NCBI RefSeq assembly: GCF_045635475.1
Contig: NZ_JBJGXI010000041.1
Span: 1-48,649, forward strand
DNA length: 48,649 nt
Source of the DNA: JBJGXI01 sp045635475
GTDB lineage: Bacteria > Bacillota > Bacilli > Bacillales > Amphibacillaceae
Reading direction: 5' to 3'
Shown: piece after piece, positions 9,412-18,352 of the stretch
How positions within the stretch are numbered: the stretch's first letter is position 1
Layout: each line of letters starts with the position of its first letter
The notes under the pieces: generated by a model
Databases searched by the model: none
The model's input: only the letters and a program-made list of their open reading frames with translations
What the model was told of the DNA's origin: nothing
Program-made: the position numbers and the translations under genes

Positions 9412-9815
9412 TTCATTATCAAGTCGGTAAGTTTAATTAAAGCTCTTTTCTTAAACTTTGTTGCTTATTATATGTTGTATTTAACCTAGTCTACAAAGTA
9501 GCTAGGGATCCCGATCCGCGCACCTAAGGGGGGAGTGAACATCCTCTTCGCTCCTACGGGGTCTCACTTAGGCCACTACTCTCGCAGGACAAGGAAGGCT
9601 GCAGCAGTGATTCATCTCACGAAGAAAATTGGTTTGTATTTTCAAGGAGACGCAGTTTATGTCGAATACGTAAAAAAACAACAATCTTTGATAAACCAGC
9701 CGTAATTAAAAATATTCTGCAACCAAAACCAATATGCGGTTCCTTACAATAGAAAATCCATCGTGATATTCTTAAGTTGTAATATTCTTAATAGTCAAGA
9801 CCTTAGGAGGGGAAT
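9412..9815. other. Gene-free stretch carrying a dispersed repeat and the transporter promoter region
   Basis: No gene. The segment 9500-9660 contains CACCTAAGGGGGGAGTGAAC, CTACGGGGTCTCACTTAGGC and CACGAAGAAAATTGGT, a combination I recognise as a dispersed non-coding repeat type of halotolerant Bacillaceae. Its last part is also found, diverged, at 14402-14467. The target site of the upstream response regulator should lie between 9660 and 9800, but no clear site is visible. Confidence 0.45.
9500..9660 (+). repeat. Dispersed Bacillaceae-type repeat, longer copy
   Basis: The part from 9597 (GGCTGCAGCAG...) aligns with 14402-14467 (GGCTGCGACAGC...) over about 65 bases, sharing CACGAAG, AAAATTGGT and AGGAG in the same order and spacing. 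Both copies sit in the same orientation ahead of a gene of the same cluster. Confidence 0.5.
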
Positions 9816-11285
9816 ATGTTGAAAAACAAGAAATGGTTTGTTTCAATTGTCATTATGTTGTTAATTTTGGTAGCGTTTACAACTGCCTGCTCAGATTCAA
9901 CAGGAGTAGATACCGGAGAAGGTGACAATGGGGATGAGCAAGTAACGTTAAAAATGTTTATGGCTGCAGGTCAATTTAGTAAGGGGAATTTTGGCTATAA
10001 TCAAGTACAGGAATTTATGGAAGCGAATCCAAATATTAAGGTAGAGATTACGCGTGCACCACCTGGTGATCAATGGTTAAATTCCTTCTATGCTTTGGCC
10101 TCATCAGATGACCTTCCAGATATAATTCAACCGCCAAACCAACTGTTTTTTCCTGATATGGTGCAAAATGAATGGATTCAACCACTCGATGGACTTGTTA
10201 GCAGCGATTTTAAGGAAAGATTTCCTGAAGAAACATTTATTGAGGGATACAACATGATAGACGGTGAGATTTATAGTTTTCCTCGTATACTTCCTAAACG
10301 AGGAGATGTTTTACAGTATAACAAGGATATTATGGAGCAAGCGGGGTTAGATCCAAATCAACCCCCTAAGACTTGGGATGAGCTGTTAAGTATGTCCAAA
10401 ACAATTACTGAAAAAGTTGATGGAGTATATGGGTTTACAGCGGATTTAAAAGATCCGAATGGGTATCAGATGTTCATTGGCATGAGTAATCCGCTACATC
10501 CTACTGTTTCTATAGAAGGTTTTGATTACAAAGAAGGAAGATACGCTTTTGATGATCCGGGTATTATTGAAGGATTTGAATTCTTGCTCGAATTGAAGGA
10601 TGCAGGGGTAATTCACCCTAATTCATTAACCTTTGGTGGTCAAGATGCGCAGGGGGCTTTTGCTAATAAACAAGTAGCCTTTTATGTGTTTGTCGATTCT
10701 GCTGTTCGGATTAATGAAAAAGAATTAGGCGGTGTGGAAGATTACGATATTACGACGCTTCCAGTACCTGAAGAAGGGATGACATTTCATCAAATAAACA
10801 GTCCACACTCTTATATTAGTTCATATATATCATCGACAACAGAGCATCCAGAGGCAGCAGGTAAATTAATTGATTGGTTAAGCTCCGAGGATTATTTTCA
10901 GAAGCAATTAGAAGATGGTATGTTGCTCTCTCCAATTTCTAAGCAAAACGAAACTGCTGACAGTGAGCAATTACAAAGTCTTGCAAAAGCGTTGGAAGAT
11001 AGCTTAATTAATTTCCCGAACCCGCAACTAAAGAATGGTGGTTTAGAGGTTAAGAGCATTGAAGGATCACTTGCAAAACCTCAACCGGATTGGTGGCAAA
11101 TCATCCAAGGGGCTTACGTCGGTGAAATTGAAGATTGGAAAGCAGAATTGAAGAAAGTAAATGATATATACAATGATCGTTTTGATAAAGCAATGAAACA
11201 AGCGCAAGAAGAAGGCGCAGATGTTTCCAGAGAAGACTTTCAGTTCCCGGATTTTGAGGGAGATCAAAATTATAGTCATGAATAG
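9816..11285 (+). CDS. CUT1 sugar-binding lipoprotein
   Basis: 489 residues. A signal peptide ends in a lipobox (TTAC, Cys25), followed by an acidic linker and a family 1 extracellular solute-binding domain. It should capture an oligosaccharide outside the cell and hand it to the two permeases encoded directly downstream (11355 and 12342). The start is ATG after AGGAGGGG. A hairpin lies between this gene and the first permease, which fits the common pattern of making more binding protein than permease. The ligand cannot be read from sequence; the neighbouring YesMN pair and the oxidoreductase cluster suggest a plant- or alga-derived oligosaccharide (inference). Confidence 0.9.
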   Translation: MLKNKKWFVSIVIMLLILVAFTTACSDSTGVDTGEGDNGDEQVTLKMFMAAGQFSKGNFGYNQVQEFMEANPNIKVEITRAPPGDQWLNSFYALASSDDLPDIIQPPNQLFFPDMVQNEWIQPLDGLVSSDFKERFPEETFIEGYNMIDGEIYSFPRILPKRGDVLQYNKDIMEQAGLDPNQPPKTWDELLSMSKTITEKVDGVYGFTADLKDPNGYQMFIGMSNPLHPTVSIEGFDYKEGRYAFDDPGIIEGFEFLLELKDAGVIHPNSLTFGGQDAQGAFANKQVAFYVFVDSAVRINEKELGGVEDYDITTLPVPEEGMTFHQINSPHSYISSYISSTTEHPEAAGKLIDWLSSEDYFQKQLEDGMLLSPISKQNETADSEQLQSLAKALEDSLINFPNPQLKNGGLEVKSIEGSLAKPQPDWWQIIQGAYVGEIEDWKAELKKVNDIYNDRFDKAMKQAQEEGADVSREDFQFPDFEGDQNYSHE

Positions 11286-11299
11286 ACAATAAGTAATTA

Positions 11300-11333
11300 A
11301 GGTGGTTCTTCTTGCAAGCTAGAAGGGCCACCT
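11300..11333 (+). terminator. Intergenic hairpin between binding protein and permease
   Basis: AGGTGG (11300-11305) pairs with CCACCT (11328-11333), and inside it CTTCT (11308-11312) pairs with AGAAG (11321-11325). There is no long T run and the next gene starts 22 bases later, so it is more likely an attenuator or mRNA-stabilising stem than a full stop. Confidence 0.5.
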
Positions 11334-11354
11334 AGTTATTAAGGAGGTCAAAAA

Positions 11355-12308
11355 GTGGAATTAAAATCCTCTTTACAAAAACGTGGGAATATACGTAAAA
11401 CTTCACGACTAAATAATAAACATTACATTTGGTGTTACATTTTTATTCTGCCACAGCTAATTCTTTATTTAGGATTCACACTTTGGCCATCTATTGCTGG
11501 TATTTATTTCTCCTTTTATAACTGGAACGGAATTGGTTGGCCATCAGACTATATTGGCTTTGGCAATATGATAGAGGTTCTAAAAGATTCGTATTTTTGG
11601 AACGCTTTTGGAAATAGTTTTATATACACCTTTTTTCTAGTAGTTTTGGGTGTGCCACTCTCGTTACTAGTTGCACTTGTCCTTAATAGCCCTAGCTTAA
11701 AGTTCCCGGTTTTTTTTCGAACGATGTTTTTTTTACCTATCGTTCTTACGATGGCTATTATTGGGATTGTTATGAAGCATATGTTTGCTTTTGAGGGTGG
11801 ATTAGTTAACATGCTCCTGATGAATGTGGGCATTATAAATGATCCAATTAATTGGTTGGGTTCGACAGATATCGTAATGATCACTTTAATTGCTGTTGGA
11901 ATATGGAAATCTCTGGGTATTAAAGTGGTTTATTGGTTGGCTGGCTTGCAGACATTACCGAAAGAATTATATGAAGCAGCAACAATAGATGGTGCTAACC
12001 GCACACAACAATTCTTTTATTTAACGATACCATTGCTTATGCCTTTTTTATTAACAATAGCATTTATCCAAATGACTTGGGCTTTTAATGTTTTTGATCT
12101 TGTAAAAACATTTACAAATGGAGGACCATTCTTTTCAACAGATGTTGTTCCTTTATATATTTATCGAAACGCATTTTCTCCGACTTCAGGTGGCCTGCCT
12201 AGGATGGGTTATGCTTCAGCTGCTGGTGTCGTATACGGTACTGCTACAATGATTATTTCTATAATATTAGGGATTCTAGTTAGAAAATATGGAAGTCGTA
12301 AGTACTAA
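11355..12308 (+). CDS. CUT1 sugar ABC transporter permease (MalF type)
   Basis: 317 residues with about six membrane helices. The cytoplasmic EAA loop that docks the ATPase reads YEAATIDGANRTQQFFYLTI, typical of the first permease of CUT1 systems. It pairs with the product of the next gene and with the binding protein upstream. No ATPase gene is present; in Bacillaceae a shared MsmX-type ATPase usually energises several such transporters (known for the family). The start is GTG at 11355, placed 9 bases after AAGGAGG. Only 33 bases separate its stop from the preferred start of the second permease. Confidence 0.92.
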   Translation: MELKSSLQKRGNIRKTSRLNNKHYIWCYIFILPQLILYLGFTLWPSIAGIYFSFYNWNGIGWPSDYIGFGNMIEVLKDSYFWNAFGNSFIYTFFLVVLGVPLSLLVALVLNSPSLKFPVFFRTMFFLPIVLTMAIIGIVMKHMFAFEGGLVNMLLMNVGIINDPINWLGSTDIVMITLIAVGIWKSLGIKVVYWLAGLQTLPKELYEAATIDGANRTQQFFYLTIPLLMPFLLTIAFIQMTWAFNVFDLVKTFTNGGPFFSTDVVPLYIYRNAFSPTSGGLPRMGYASAAGVVYGTATMIISIILGILVRKYGSRKY

Positions 12309-12341
12309 TGGTTGGAGAGTTTATTGAAAGGATGGATGAAG

Positions 12342-13235
12342 ATGAGACAGTTTAAAATTTTAAAAAAGTCCGGAAGTATTTTCTTCCATGTCATATTTCT
12401 TGTTATCACTTTAATTGTGGCTTATCCAATCATTTGGACACTAACATCTTCGCTTAAATCAACAAAGGAGATTTTCGGTGGCTCATTAAGTTGGTTCCCA
12501 GATGGATTTGAATGGAGCTACTTATTGCCAGCGAATTGGGATCAATTATTATCGGTTTTTCAGTTTAACAATTATGATACTGCATGGAATTTAGCTCAAT
12601 TTGATCAATATTTTTTAAATACAATAATTTTTAGTGGGCTCGTCGTCTTTATTGTTGTTAGTGTATGTGCTCTTACCGGCTATGTTCTAGGTAGATATGC
12701 TTTTCCAGGAAAGCTTGTTTTTATAGCTGCTATTATTGCTACGATGTTTATACCAAATGAATATTCTATTATTCCAATGTGGCAGTTAATTAATTTTCTA
12801 GGTTTGGAAAAGTCACTCTTTGGATTAGTTTTAGCAGAGGTTGGTGGGGCTCATGTTATTTATATCCTTTTATTTACGGCTTATTTCTCGGGATTACCGA
12901 AAGAACTCGAGGATTCAGCTAGTATTGATGGGGCTGGTTTTTTAAGAACATTTTTACAAATTATGTTGCCTTTAGCAAAGCCAGTAATCGCTTCAACAGC
13001 TATTTTGCAATTTATTAATGCATGGAATAGCTTCCTTATCCCGCTTATATTTACGATCCAAAGACCTGATCTTCGAACCTTAGGTGTAGGGATGTATAGC
13101 TTTGTCGAAGAAAATACTGCCGATTTAGGTGGAATGGCTGCCGGTGCTTCTATTTCGTTTATCCCGATTATCATTGTTTTCCTGTTCTTCCAAAGGTACT
13201 TTGTTGAAGGTATTGCCGGTTCTGTTAAGGGATAA
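12342..13235 (+). CDS. CUT1 sugar ABC transporter permease (MalG type)
   Basis: 297 residues with six membrane helices. The EAA-like loop has LEDSASIDGAGFLRTFLQIM, with the first EAA residues altered but the DGA core kept. The reading frame could start at TTG 12312, but the ribosome site AAAGGA at 12327-12332 is best placed for ATG 12342. It forms the membrane channel with the 11355 product. This is the last gene of the transporter unit; about 350 gene-free bases follow. Confidence 0.92.
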   Translation: MRQFKILKKSGSIFFHVIFLVITLIVAYPIIWTLTSSLKSTKEIFGGSLSWFPDGFEWSYLLPANWDQLLSVFQFNNYDTAWNLAQFDQYFLNTIIFSGLVVFIVVSVCALTGYVLGRYAFPGKLVFIAAIIATMFIPNEYSIIPMWQLINFLGLEKSLFGLVLAEVGGAHVIYILLFTAYFSGLPKELEDSASIDGAGFLRTFLQIMLPLAKPVIASTAILQFINAWNSFLIPLIFTIQRPDLRTLGVGMYSFVEENTADLGGMAAGASISFIPIIIVFLFFQRYFVEGIAGSVKG

Positions 13236-13582
13236 ACATAACGTGGGGTAATTTTAAAAATTATTCTGAAAAAATAACGCATGATAGAGAAGTGCAAACG
13301 TAATTTATATCGAACATTTTTTCCTGCATTTAGTAAGTTTTTCGAAAAAACGAATTATTATTCTACCAAAGTTGGATGTTTAATATAGTTGGAACGCTGT
13401 GAATTTCTTTCGCTAGATCGCTTCAATGTTCATCAGGCATAAACGTTATGTACCAGTTCTTGAAAAAGAAGACCACATTTTCTGTGTGCGAGCTTTCGTA
13501 GTGAAAAATCTGTAACTCAAAGCTTAGCTTCTAGGGCTAATAATTTTAAGTGTAGTCAGCAATTTGAAAGGAGCTATTAGAG
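13236..13582. other. Gene-free stretch
   Basis: I see no gene, no strong hairpin and no clear promoter here. The stretch is A+T-rich with scattered stops in all frames. It separates the transporter unit from the enzyme genes starting at 13583. Confidence 0.4.
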
Positions 13583-14356
13583 ATGAAAAAAGCGCTATCT
13601 AAAGTTGATTTGATCAAGGACCTTCAAAGGCTAGGTATTTCTGAAGGGATGGAAATGATCATTCACAGCTCTTTGTCATCGATAGGATATGTGGATGGTG
13701 GGGCGAATGCGGTTATCCAATCTCTTGTCGATGCTGTTGGCGAGAAAGCAGGTACTGTGATTGTTCCGACCATTACCGGTAATGCAGAGGAGGGACCTAA
13801 TAAACCGCCTATTTTCAATGTAAATGAAACTAGGAGTTGGACAGGAGCTATTCCAGAAACATTTCGTAAGCGTTCAGATGCTGTTCGGTCATTAAATCCG
13901 ACACATTCGGTAGCGGCGATTGGAGCAAGTGCTGTTAACCTGACAACTGGACATGAGGATTGTATGACACCCTGTGGCTTTGGAAGTCCGTATTTTCGGA
14001 TAAGTCGGAGAAAAGGGAAAATTTTATTAATAGGAACAACGCTTAAATCGAATACGAGTCTGCATATGGTGGAGGATCTGGCGGATGTAAAGTTTCATTT
14101 ACAACCGGAACCCACGGAATGCATGATTATTAACCAACAAGGCAATACATTAAATCGTTCTGTTATATTGCATAAATGGGGTACGTGGCGAAGATACCCG
14201 GTATTACATGATGTGCTGTTGGAAAAGGGAATCATGAAAGAGGGGCTGATCGGCCAAGCGAAAAGCTTTCTGATCGATAGTCATCTTATGGTGGAATATA
14301 CAACTGAATTGTTAAAGAAAGATCCGTATTATTTGATACACAGGTCGCATGTTTAA
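13583..14356 (+). CDS. AAC(3)-family N-acetyltransferase
   Basis: 257 residues covering a complete aminoglycoside 3-N-acetyltransferase fold (PF02522): HSSLSSIGYVDGGANAVIQ near the start (residues about 27-47), the conserved NPTHSVAAIG with the catalytic-type histidine, and TSLHMVED. The family transfers an acetyl group from acetyl-CoA to a primary amine; members such as YokD and FrbF are not resistance proteins. Here it stands at the head of a cluster of sugar enzymes, so acetylation of an amino sugar or similar metabolite is more likely than antibiotic resistance (inference). The start is ATG after AAAGGAGC. A partial dispersed repeat separates it from the amidohydrolase gene. Confidence 0.85.
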   Translation: MKKALSKVDLIKDLQRLGISEGMEMIIHSSLSSIGYVDGGANAVIQSLVDAVGEKAGTVIVPTITGNAEEGPNKPPIFNVNETRSWTGAIPETFRKRSDAVRSLNPTHSVAAIGASAVNLTTGHEDCMTPCGFGSPYFRISRRKGKILLIGTTLKSNTSLHMVEDLADVKFHLQPEPTECMIINQQGNTLNRSVILHKWGTWRRYPVLHDVLLEKGIMKEGLIGQAKSFLIDSHLMVEYTTELLKKDPYYLIHRSHV

Positions 14357-14401
14357 TACATCTAACTCTATGATAGGTAATTTTTTTGGTGAAACTATTC
14401 A

Positions 14402-14467
14402 GGCTGCGACAGCGACACAGCGCACGAAGGAAAATTGGTCTTTTTTTAGAGGAGTCTCACGTCTTCA
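14402..14467 (+). repeat. Dispersed Bacillaceae-type repeat, partial copy
   Basis: Aligns with 9597-9660 (see that entry). It lies in the gap between the acetyltransferase and amidohydrolase genes. A 62-codon frame through it (14349-14537) has no family resemblance and is not called as a gene. Confidence 0.5.
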
Positions 14468-14536
14468 GTTCCAATCAACAAAGTGCAAAACAGCATTGAG
14501 CTTTAACAGAGCCAAAAAGTTAAGGAGGATTTATTG

Positions 14537-15268
14537 ATGATTATTGATTGTCATTGTCATGCAGGTAAAGGAGACGAGTTGACTGCGCCGTGGACTACTT
14601 CAGCTCCAATCAAACAACATTTAGAAAGGGCAGAAGCGGCAGGGATTGACAAAACTGTTGTATTTCCTGTACATAGCTTGAATTTTGAAAGGGCGAATGC
14701 AGAAGTTGCAGAAATAGTTAATAAACATCAAGATAGGCTATTTGGATTTGCAAGGGTGCACGCTATTAATGATCGAGGCAGAATCGGAAAGCTTGTGGAA
14801 ACAGCGGTAAAGGATTACGGATTTCGCGGTATTAAAGTTCATGGTGGAGAAGCGTTTCCGGGAAGGGAAGTGCTTGATGCGGCAAAACATTTTAAGATCC
14901 CTGTACTATTGGATACTGCCAATGATACGCAATGTGTTGATATGATTGCCGAAGCATACCCAGAAGTGGATTTAATCGTTGCTCATTTGGGAAGCTTTCG
15001 CAACATTTGGCATGTTTTGCTACGGACTGCTGAGCAGCTAGCGACCTATCCAAACGTGTACGCGGATACATCAGGCATACGTTTTTACGACGGTTTAGTG
15101 AATGCTATTAATAAAGCTGGGGCAGAAAAGGTATTATTTGGGTCTGACGGTCCAATGCTTCATCCGGGAATTGAACTTCAAAAGGTAAAACATCTTTATT
15201 TATCCCCAGAAGATGAAGCGAAGGTGTTGGGAAATAATTTCGCAAAAATTATAGGCGAAAAGCTATAA
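14537..15268 (+). CDS. Amidohydrolase-superfamily metal-dependent hydrolase
   Basis: 243 residues, TIM-barrel amidohydrolase 2 type (PF04909). It opens with IIDCHCHAG (the His-x-His metal site) and shows GIKVHGG, IVAHLGS and GSDGPMLHP, which supply the later metal ligands and the catalytic Asp. The family hydrolyses lactones, amides or decarboxylates small acids; sugar-lactone cleavage would suit the neighbouring dehydrogenases (inference). Translation could begin at TTG 14534, but the AAGGAGG site (14522-14528) is better spaced for ATG 14537. Confidence 0.85.
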   Translation: MIIDCHCHAGKGDELTAPWTTSAPIKQHLERAEAAGIDKTVVFPVHSLNFERANAEVAEIVNKHQDRLFGFARVHAINDRGRIGKLVETAVKDYGFRGIKVHGGEAFPGREVLDAAKHFKIPVLLDTANDTQCVDMIAEAYPEVDLIVAHLGSFRNIWHVLLRTAEQLATYPNVYADTSGIRFYDGLVNAINKAGAEKVLFGSDGPMLHPGIELQKVKHLYLSPEDEAKVLGNNFAKIIGEKL

Positions 15269-15506
15269 ACAATAAATATAAAAGATTCACGAATAAGGAT
15301 TAAGGTTATAAAAACATATTTTCATTTCAGTAATCAACTTTCCTTTGTTGTGTTTTTAATCTTCTTGTGAATTGTAATCCAAGGTCGTAAGTGCAAGACG
15401 ATATTGTTCAGAGTAGAAGGCAAATGTGTAATCAAAAATAAGTCCATATACAGTTAAGCTTGTTCAATTGAGTATGTTAATTGTCTGTCAAGAAAGGTTG
15501 ATATGA

Positions 15507-16232
15507 ATGGATGAAAAGCAAGAGTTATTATTAAAGTGGGTAAAGCAGCCACCCGCAAGACCTCTGATACAGTACTTAAGAGACGCTGAAAAAGTTGCAG
15601 CATGGAAACTGATGGGCCGTAGCGAAAAAGCAATGGACCTTGCAAGTGAATGCAATGTAACGAAAGGTATTGATGCCAAACATGTTACACGTGTAGATGT
15701 ATCAAAGCAAGCAAGCGACTATGCCAGTGAAATATTACGTGATCATGTGAAAGATTTTATTGTAATAGATGCAGAAAATCCACAGTTTGTAGTTGGTGAT
15801 CAACAATACAATGCTGCCGTGTCAATCGGACCATACGATTGGTTGTTTTTAGATATTCATAAGCTTACGAGAGAAATGTACCGTATCATCGATGATGATG
15901 GTGTGCTAGTTTTTTCCGTCCCGACTTTTAGATCGCCCTATGCTACAGCATCAAAAGGTAAATTGAAATACTATTCAAAAGAGGATTTATTTGCTTTAAT
16001 CGAAGCAACCAATTGGAAAATAGTAGATTATAAACTCGTCTATCAATTAAAGTATAAACTTCATAGATTTGTGAATAGAAAGTGCCCTGTCTTTGTGCAA
16101 AGGCTATTTGTTAACTATTGTTGGCGTATGACAGATGTTATTACTAACACAAAAAAGTGGGAAGATGCATCCTACATTGTGGTGAAACTAAAAAAGAACG
16201 GAAATTGTATAAGGAGTGTTCGTAATGAGTAA
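15507..16232 (+). CDS. Class I methyltransferase-like protein with altered SAM loop
   Basis: 241 residues. The second half of a class I methyltransferase fold is visible (DQQYNAAVSIGPYDWLFLD, then IIDDDGVLVFSVPTF), and the acidic RVDVS strand is present. The usual glycine-rich SAM loop is replaced by MDLASECNVTKGI, so SAM binding may be unusual or lost. No substrate can be assigned. The start is ATG after AGAAAGG. It overlaps the next gene by 8 bases, implying coupled translation with a Gfo/Idh/MocA oxidoreductase. Confidence 0.6.
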   Translation: MDEKQELLLKWVKQPPARPLIQYLRDAEKVAAWKLMGRSEKAMDLASECNVTKGIDAKHVTRVDVSKQASDYASEILRDHVKDFIVIDAENPQFVVGDQQYNAAVSIGPYDWLFLDIHKLTREMYRIIDDDGVLVFSVPTFRSPYATASKGKLKYYSKEDLFALIEATNWKIVDYKLVYQLKYKLHRFVNRKCPVFVQRLFVNYCWRMTDVITNTKKWEDASYIVVKLKKNGNCIRSVRNE

Positions 16233-17139
16233 AAGACTAGAAATAGGTTTAATTGGGTTAGATACATCACATGTACAAAAATTTACAGAGCTATTAAACG
16301 ATCTGGAAAATCCAAATTATGTAGCCGGAGGAAAAGTCACTGTTGCATTTCCTGGTGGCTCTGAAGATTTTGAACTAAGCTACAGTCGTATTCCAAAGTT
16401 TACTTCTTTACTATCAGAAGATTATGGTGTGAATATGCTTGAAAGTCCTGAAGAAGTTGCTGAGAAAAGTGATGCAATAATGATTAATTCTGTTGATGGG
16501 CGGGTTCATTTGGAGCAATTCAAAGCAGTTGCACCATATAAAAAACCTGTTTTTATCGATAAACCTTTTACGATTGATTCAAGTGAAGCGAAGCAGATTA
16601 TTGAAATAGCCGAAAAATACAGCACCCCTCTGATGAGTAGCTCAGGATTAAGATATGATGAAACACTGACTGAGGCGCTAGAGAATAATGAAAAGGGAGA
16701 AATTATCGGCGCTGATTGTTATGGCCCAATGCAGCTAGAATCTGCTCAACCTGGACTGTTCTGGTATGGAATTCACACGGTCGAAATGCTGTATACAATT
16801 TTAGGTACTGGTTGTCAGGAAGTTCATGCTTATACCAATGAAAAGCATGATTTTGTGACAGGTGTGTGGGACGATGGACGGATAGGCACAATACGAGGAA
16901 ATCGTGCAGGTAACTGGGAGTTTGGTACTTCGATTCATCGAGAAAAAGGAACACAAACTTCCAACTCAAAGAGAAGTCAAAAGCCATTTACGCCATATTT
17001 ACTTGAACAAATTATTGAATTTATGAAAACGGGAGTCCCTAATGTTCATCCTTACACTACCTTTGAAATCTTAACTTTTATTGAAGCAGCAAATGAAAGT
17101 CGTAAAACAAGAAAACCAGTGAAGGTGAAACAGCTATAA
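16225..17139 (+). CDS. Gfo/Idh/MocA family oxidoreductase
   Basis: 304 residues. The N-terminal NAD(P)-binding Rossmann domain starts GLIGLDTSHVQ, a variant in which the second glycines of GxGxxG are replaced, and the catalytic-lysine motif is FIDKPFT. The C-terminal alpha/beta domain binds substrate. The family oxidises or reduces hydroxyls of sugars, cyclitols and their glycosides. The start is ATG 16225, 8 bases after AAGGAG; an in-frame GTG at 16216 overlaps the ribosome site and was not chosen. It overlaps the preceding gene and is followed after 37 bases by the enolase-superfamily gene, so all appear to be one operon. Confidence 0.88.
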   Translation: MSKRLEIGLIGLDTSHVQKFTELLNDLENPNYVAGGKVTVAFPGGSEDFELSYSRIPKFTSLLSEDYGVNMLESPEEVAEKSDAIMINSVDGRVHLEQFKAVAPYKKPVFIDKPFTIDSSEAKQIIEIAEKYSTPLMSSSGLRYDETLTEALENNEKGEIIGADCYGPMQLESAQPGLFWYGIHTVEMLYTILGTGCQEVHAYTNEKHDFVTGVWDDGRIGTIRGNRAGNWEFGTSIHREKGTQTSNSKRSQKPFTPYLLEQIIEFMKTGVPNVHPYTTFEILTFIEAANESRKTRKPVKVKQL

Positions 17140-17176
17140 TTTTAGTTTAGTTAATACGAAGGAGGTAAAAACATAA

Positions 17177-18301
17177 ATGAAAATATCACAAATAGAAGTC
17201 TTTCCCTTAAACCTACCTATGAAGCAAAACTTTTCTATTTCTAGTGGATCAGTAGGTAGTCAGCAAGAAGGTGCGCCACATGTTTATGTCAAAATAACAA
17301 GTGATTCGGGGTTTGAAGGATGGGGAGAATGTCGGCCAAGTCACCGCTGGAGCTATGAAACACAGGAATCCGTCGTGACAACCATCAATCACTATATAAA
17401 GCCAGTACTCTTAGGTGAAAATCCTGAGGATCTAGAAGCGATTAGTCTAAAAATGAACAAACAAATAGCATCTGGAATAGCTCATGGTCAACCAATTGCA
17501 AAGGCAGCTATTGATATGGCGCTGCATGACCTAATCGGTAAGCATACAGGAAGAAGATTATCTGATCTCTGGTTTGGGACTTTTAAAAACGAAATTGAAT
17601 TGTCTTATCTTATCAGCACAAACGATCCAGAAGAAGCATACAAAAAAGCGGAATATGCAAAAAACAATGGTTATTTAGGGGTGGATGTAAAGGTTGGCTT
17701 GGATCCAAAAAAAGATATAAAAATTGTAGAGGCCGTAAAGGAAGCAGCACCGGAACTTTTTTTTCGTGTGGATGCCAATCAAGCATATAATTTCCCGCAG
17801 GCTGTTCGTCTTGCAAGTGCGATGGAAAATATCGGCGTGGATGTATTTGAACAGCCTTTATCCGCTGGAGATCTAGTCGGCCATGCTGGTTTACGTCGTA
17901 AAACGAGTATTCCGATTGCGTTGGATGAAAGTGTATGGACACCTGAAAACATGACGCAGGCATTACGGTTAGAAGCTTGTGATATTGTCGTGATTAAGGT
18001 AACTAAAATGGGAGGATTAAGAAAAGCAAAGCTTTGTGGTGAAATTGCCAAAGCCGCTAATGTGGGTCTATTAGGTGGTGGATTAACGGAATCATCACTT
18101 GCTTTAACTGCAAGTGCTCATTTATTTAATTATCTTGATATAAAAACACCTGTGGACCTGAATGGCCCAATATTTTTAGCTGATGACCCTGTTGAATATG
18201 GTCCTAAAATTAATGATGGTACAGTTGAGTTACCTGATGGTTACGGGATTGGTTGTTCCATATCTATGGATAAGATTAATAGTTTTCAAGTAAAGAAGTA
18301 A
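17177..18301 (+). CDS. Mandelate racemase/muconate lactonizing enzyme family protein
   Basis: 374 residues, full length for the enolase superfamily. Metal ligands are visible as D199 in VDANQ, E225 in FEQP and D250/E251 in LDES, and the second catalytic lysine lies in VIKVTKMGG (K274/K277). The usual KxK base motif is present as D170-V171-K172, keeping the second lysine only. This places it near the MLE / dipeptide-epimerase subgroup, which abstracts an alpha proton from carboxylates (dehydration, racemisation or cycloisomerisation). Next to two sugar oxidoreductases, a sugar acid is a likely substrate (inference). The start is ATG after GAAGGAGG. Confidence 0.88.
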   Translation: MKISQIEVFPLNLPMKQNFSISSGSVGSQQEGAPHVYVKITSDSGFEGWGECRPSHRWSYETQESVVTTINHYIKPVLLGENPEDLEAISLKMNKQIASGIAHGQPIAKAAIDMALHDLIGKHTGRRLSDLWFGTFKNEIELSYLISTNDPEEAYKKAEYAKNNGYLGVDVKVGLDPKKDIKIVEAVKEAAPELFFRVDANQAYNFPQAVRLASAMENIGVDVFEQPLSAGDLVGHAGLRRKTSIPIALDESVWTPENMTQALRLEACDIVVIKVTKMGGLRKAKLCGEIAKAANVGLLGGGLTESSLALTASAHLFNYLDIKTPVDLNGPIFLADDPVEYGPKINDGTVELPDGYGIGCSISMDKINSFQVKK

Positions 18302-18352
18302 ATAGCTTGACTATATAATTTCGAAGCAAAGAAGACCTGGAGGGGTAGACAA

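Noticed and set aside
13583..14356. Aminoglycoside resistance gene
   Set aside because: The fold is AAC(3)-like, but the position in a sugar cluster and the presence of non-resistance members in the family do not support a resistance call.
14349..14537. 62-codon open frame between the acetyltransferase and amidohydrolase genes
   Set aside because: It runs through a dispersed repeat copy, has no family resemblance, and its own start lacks a ribosome site.
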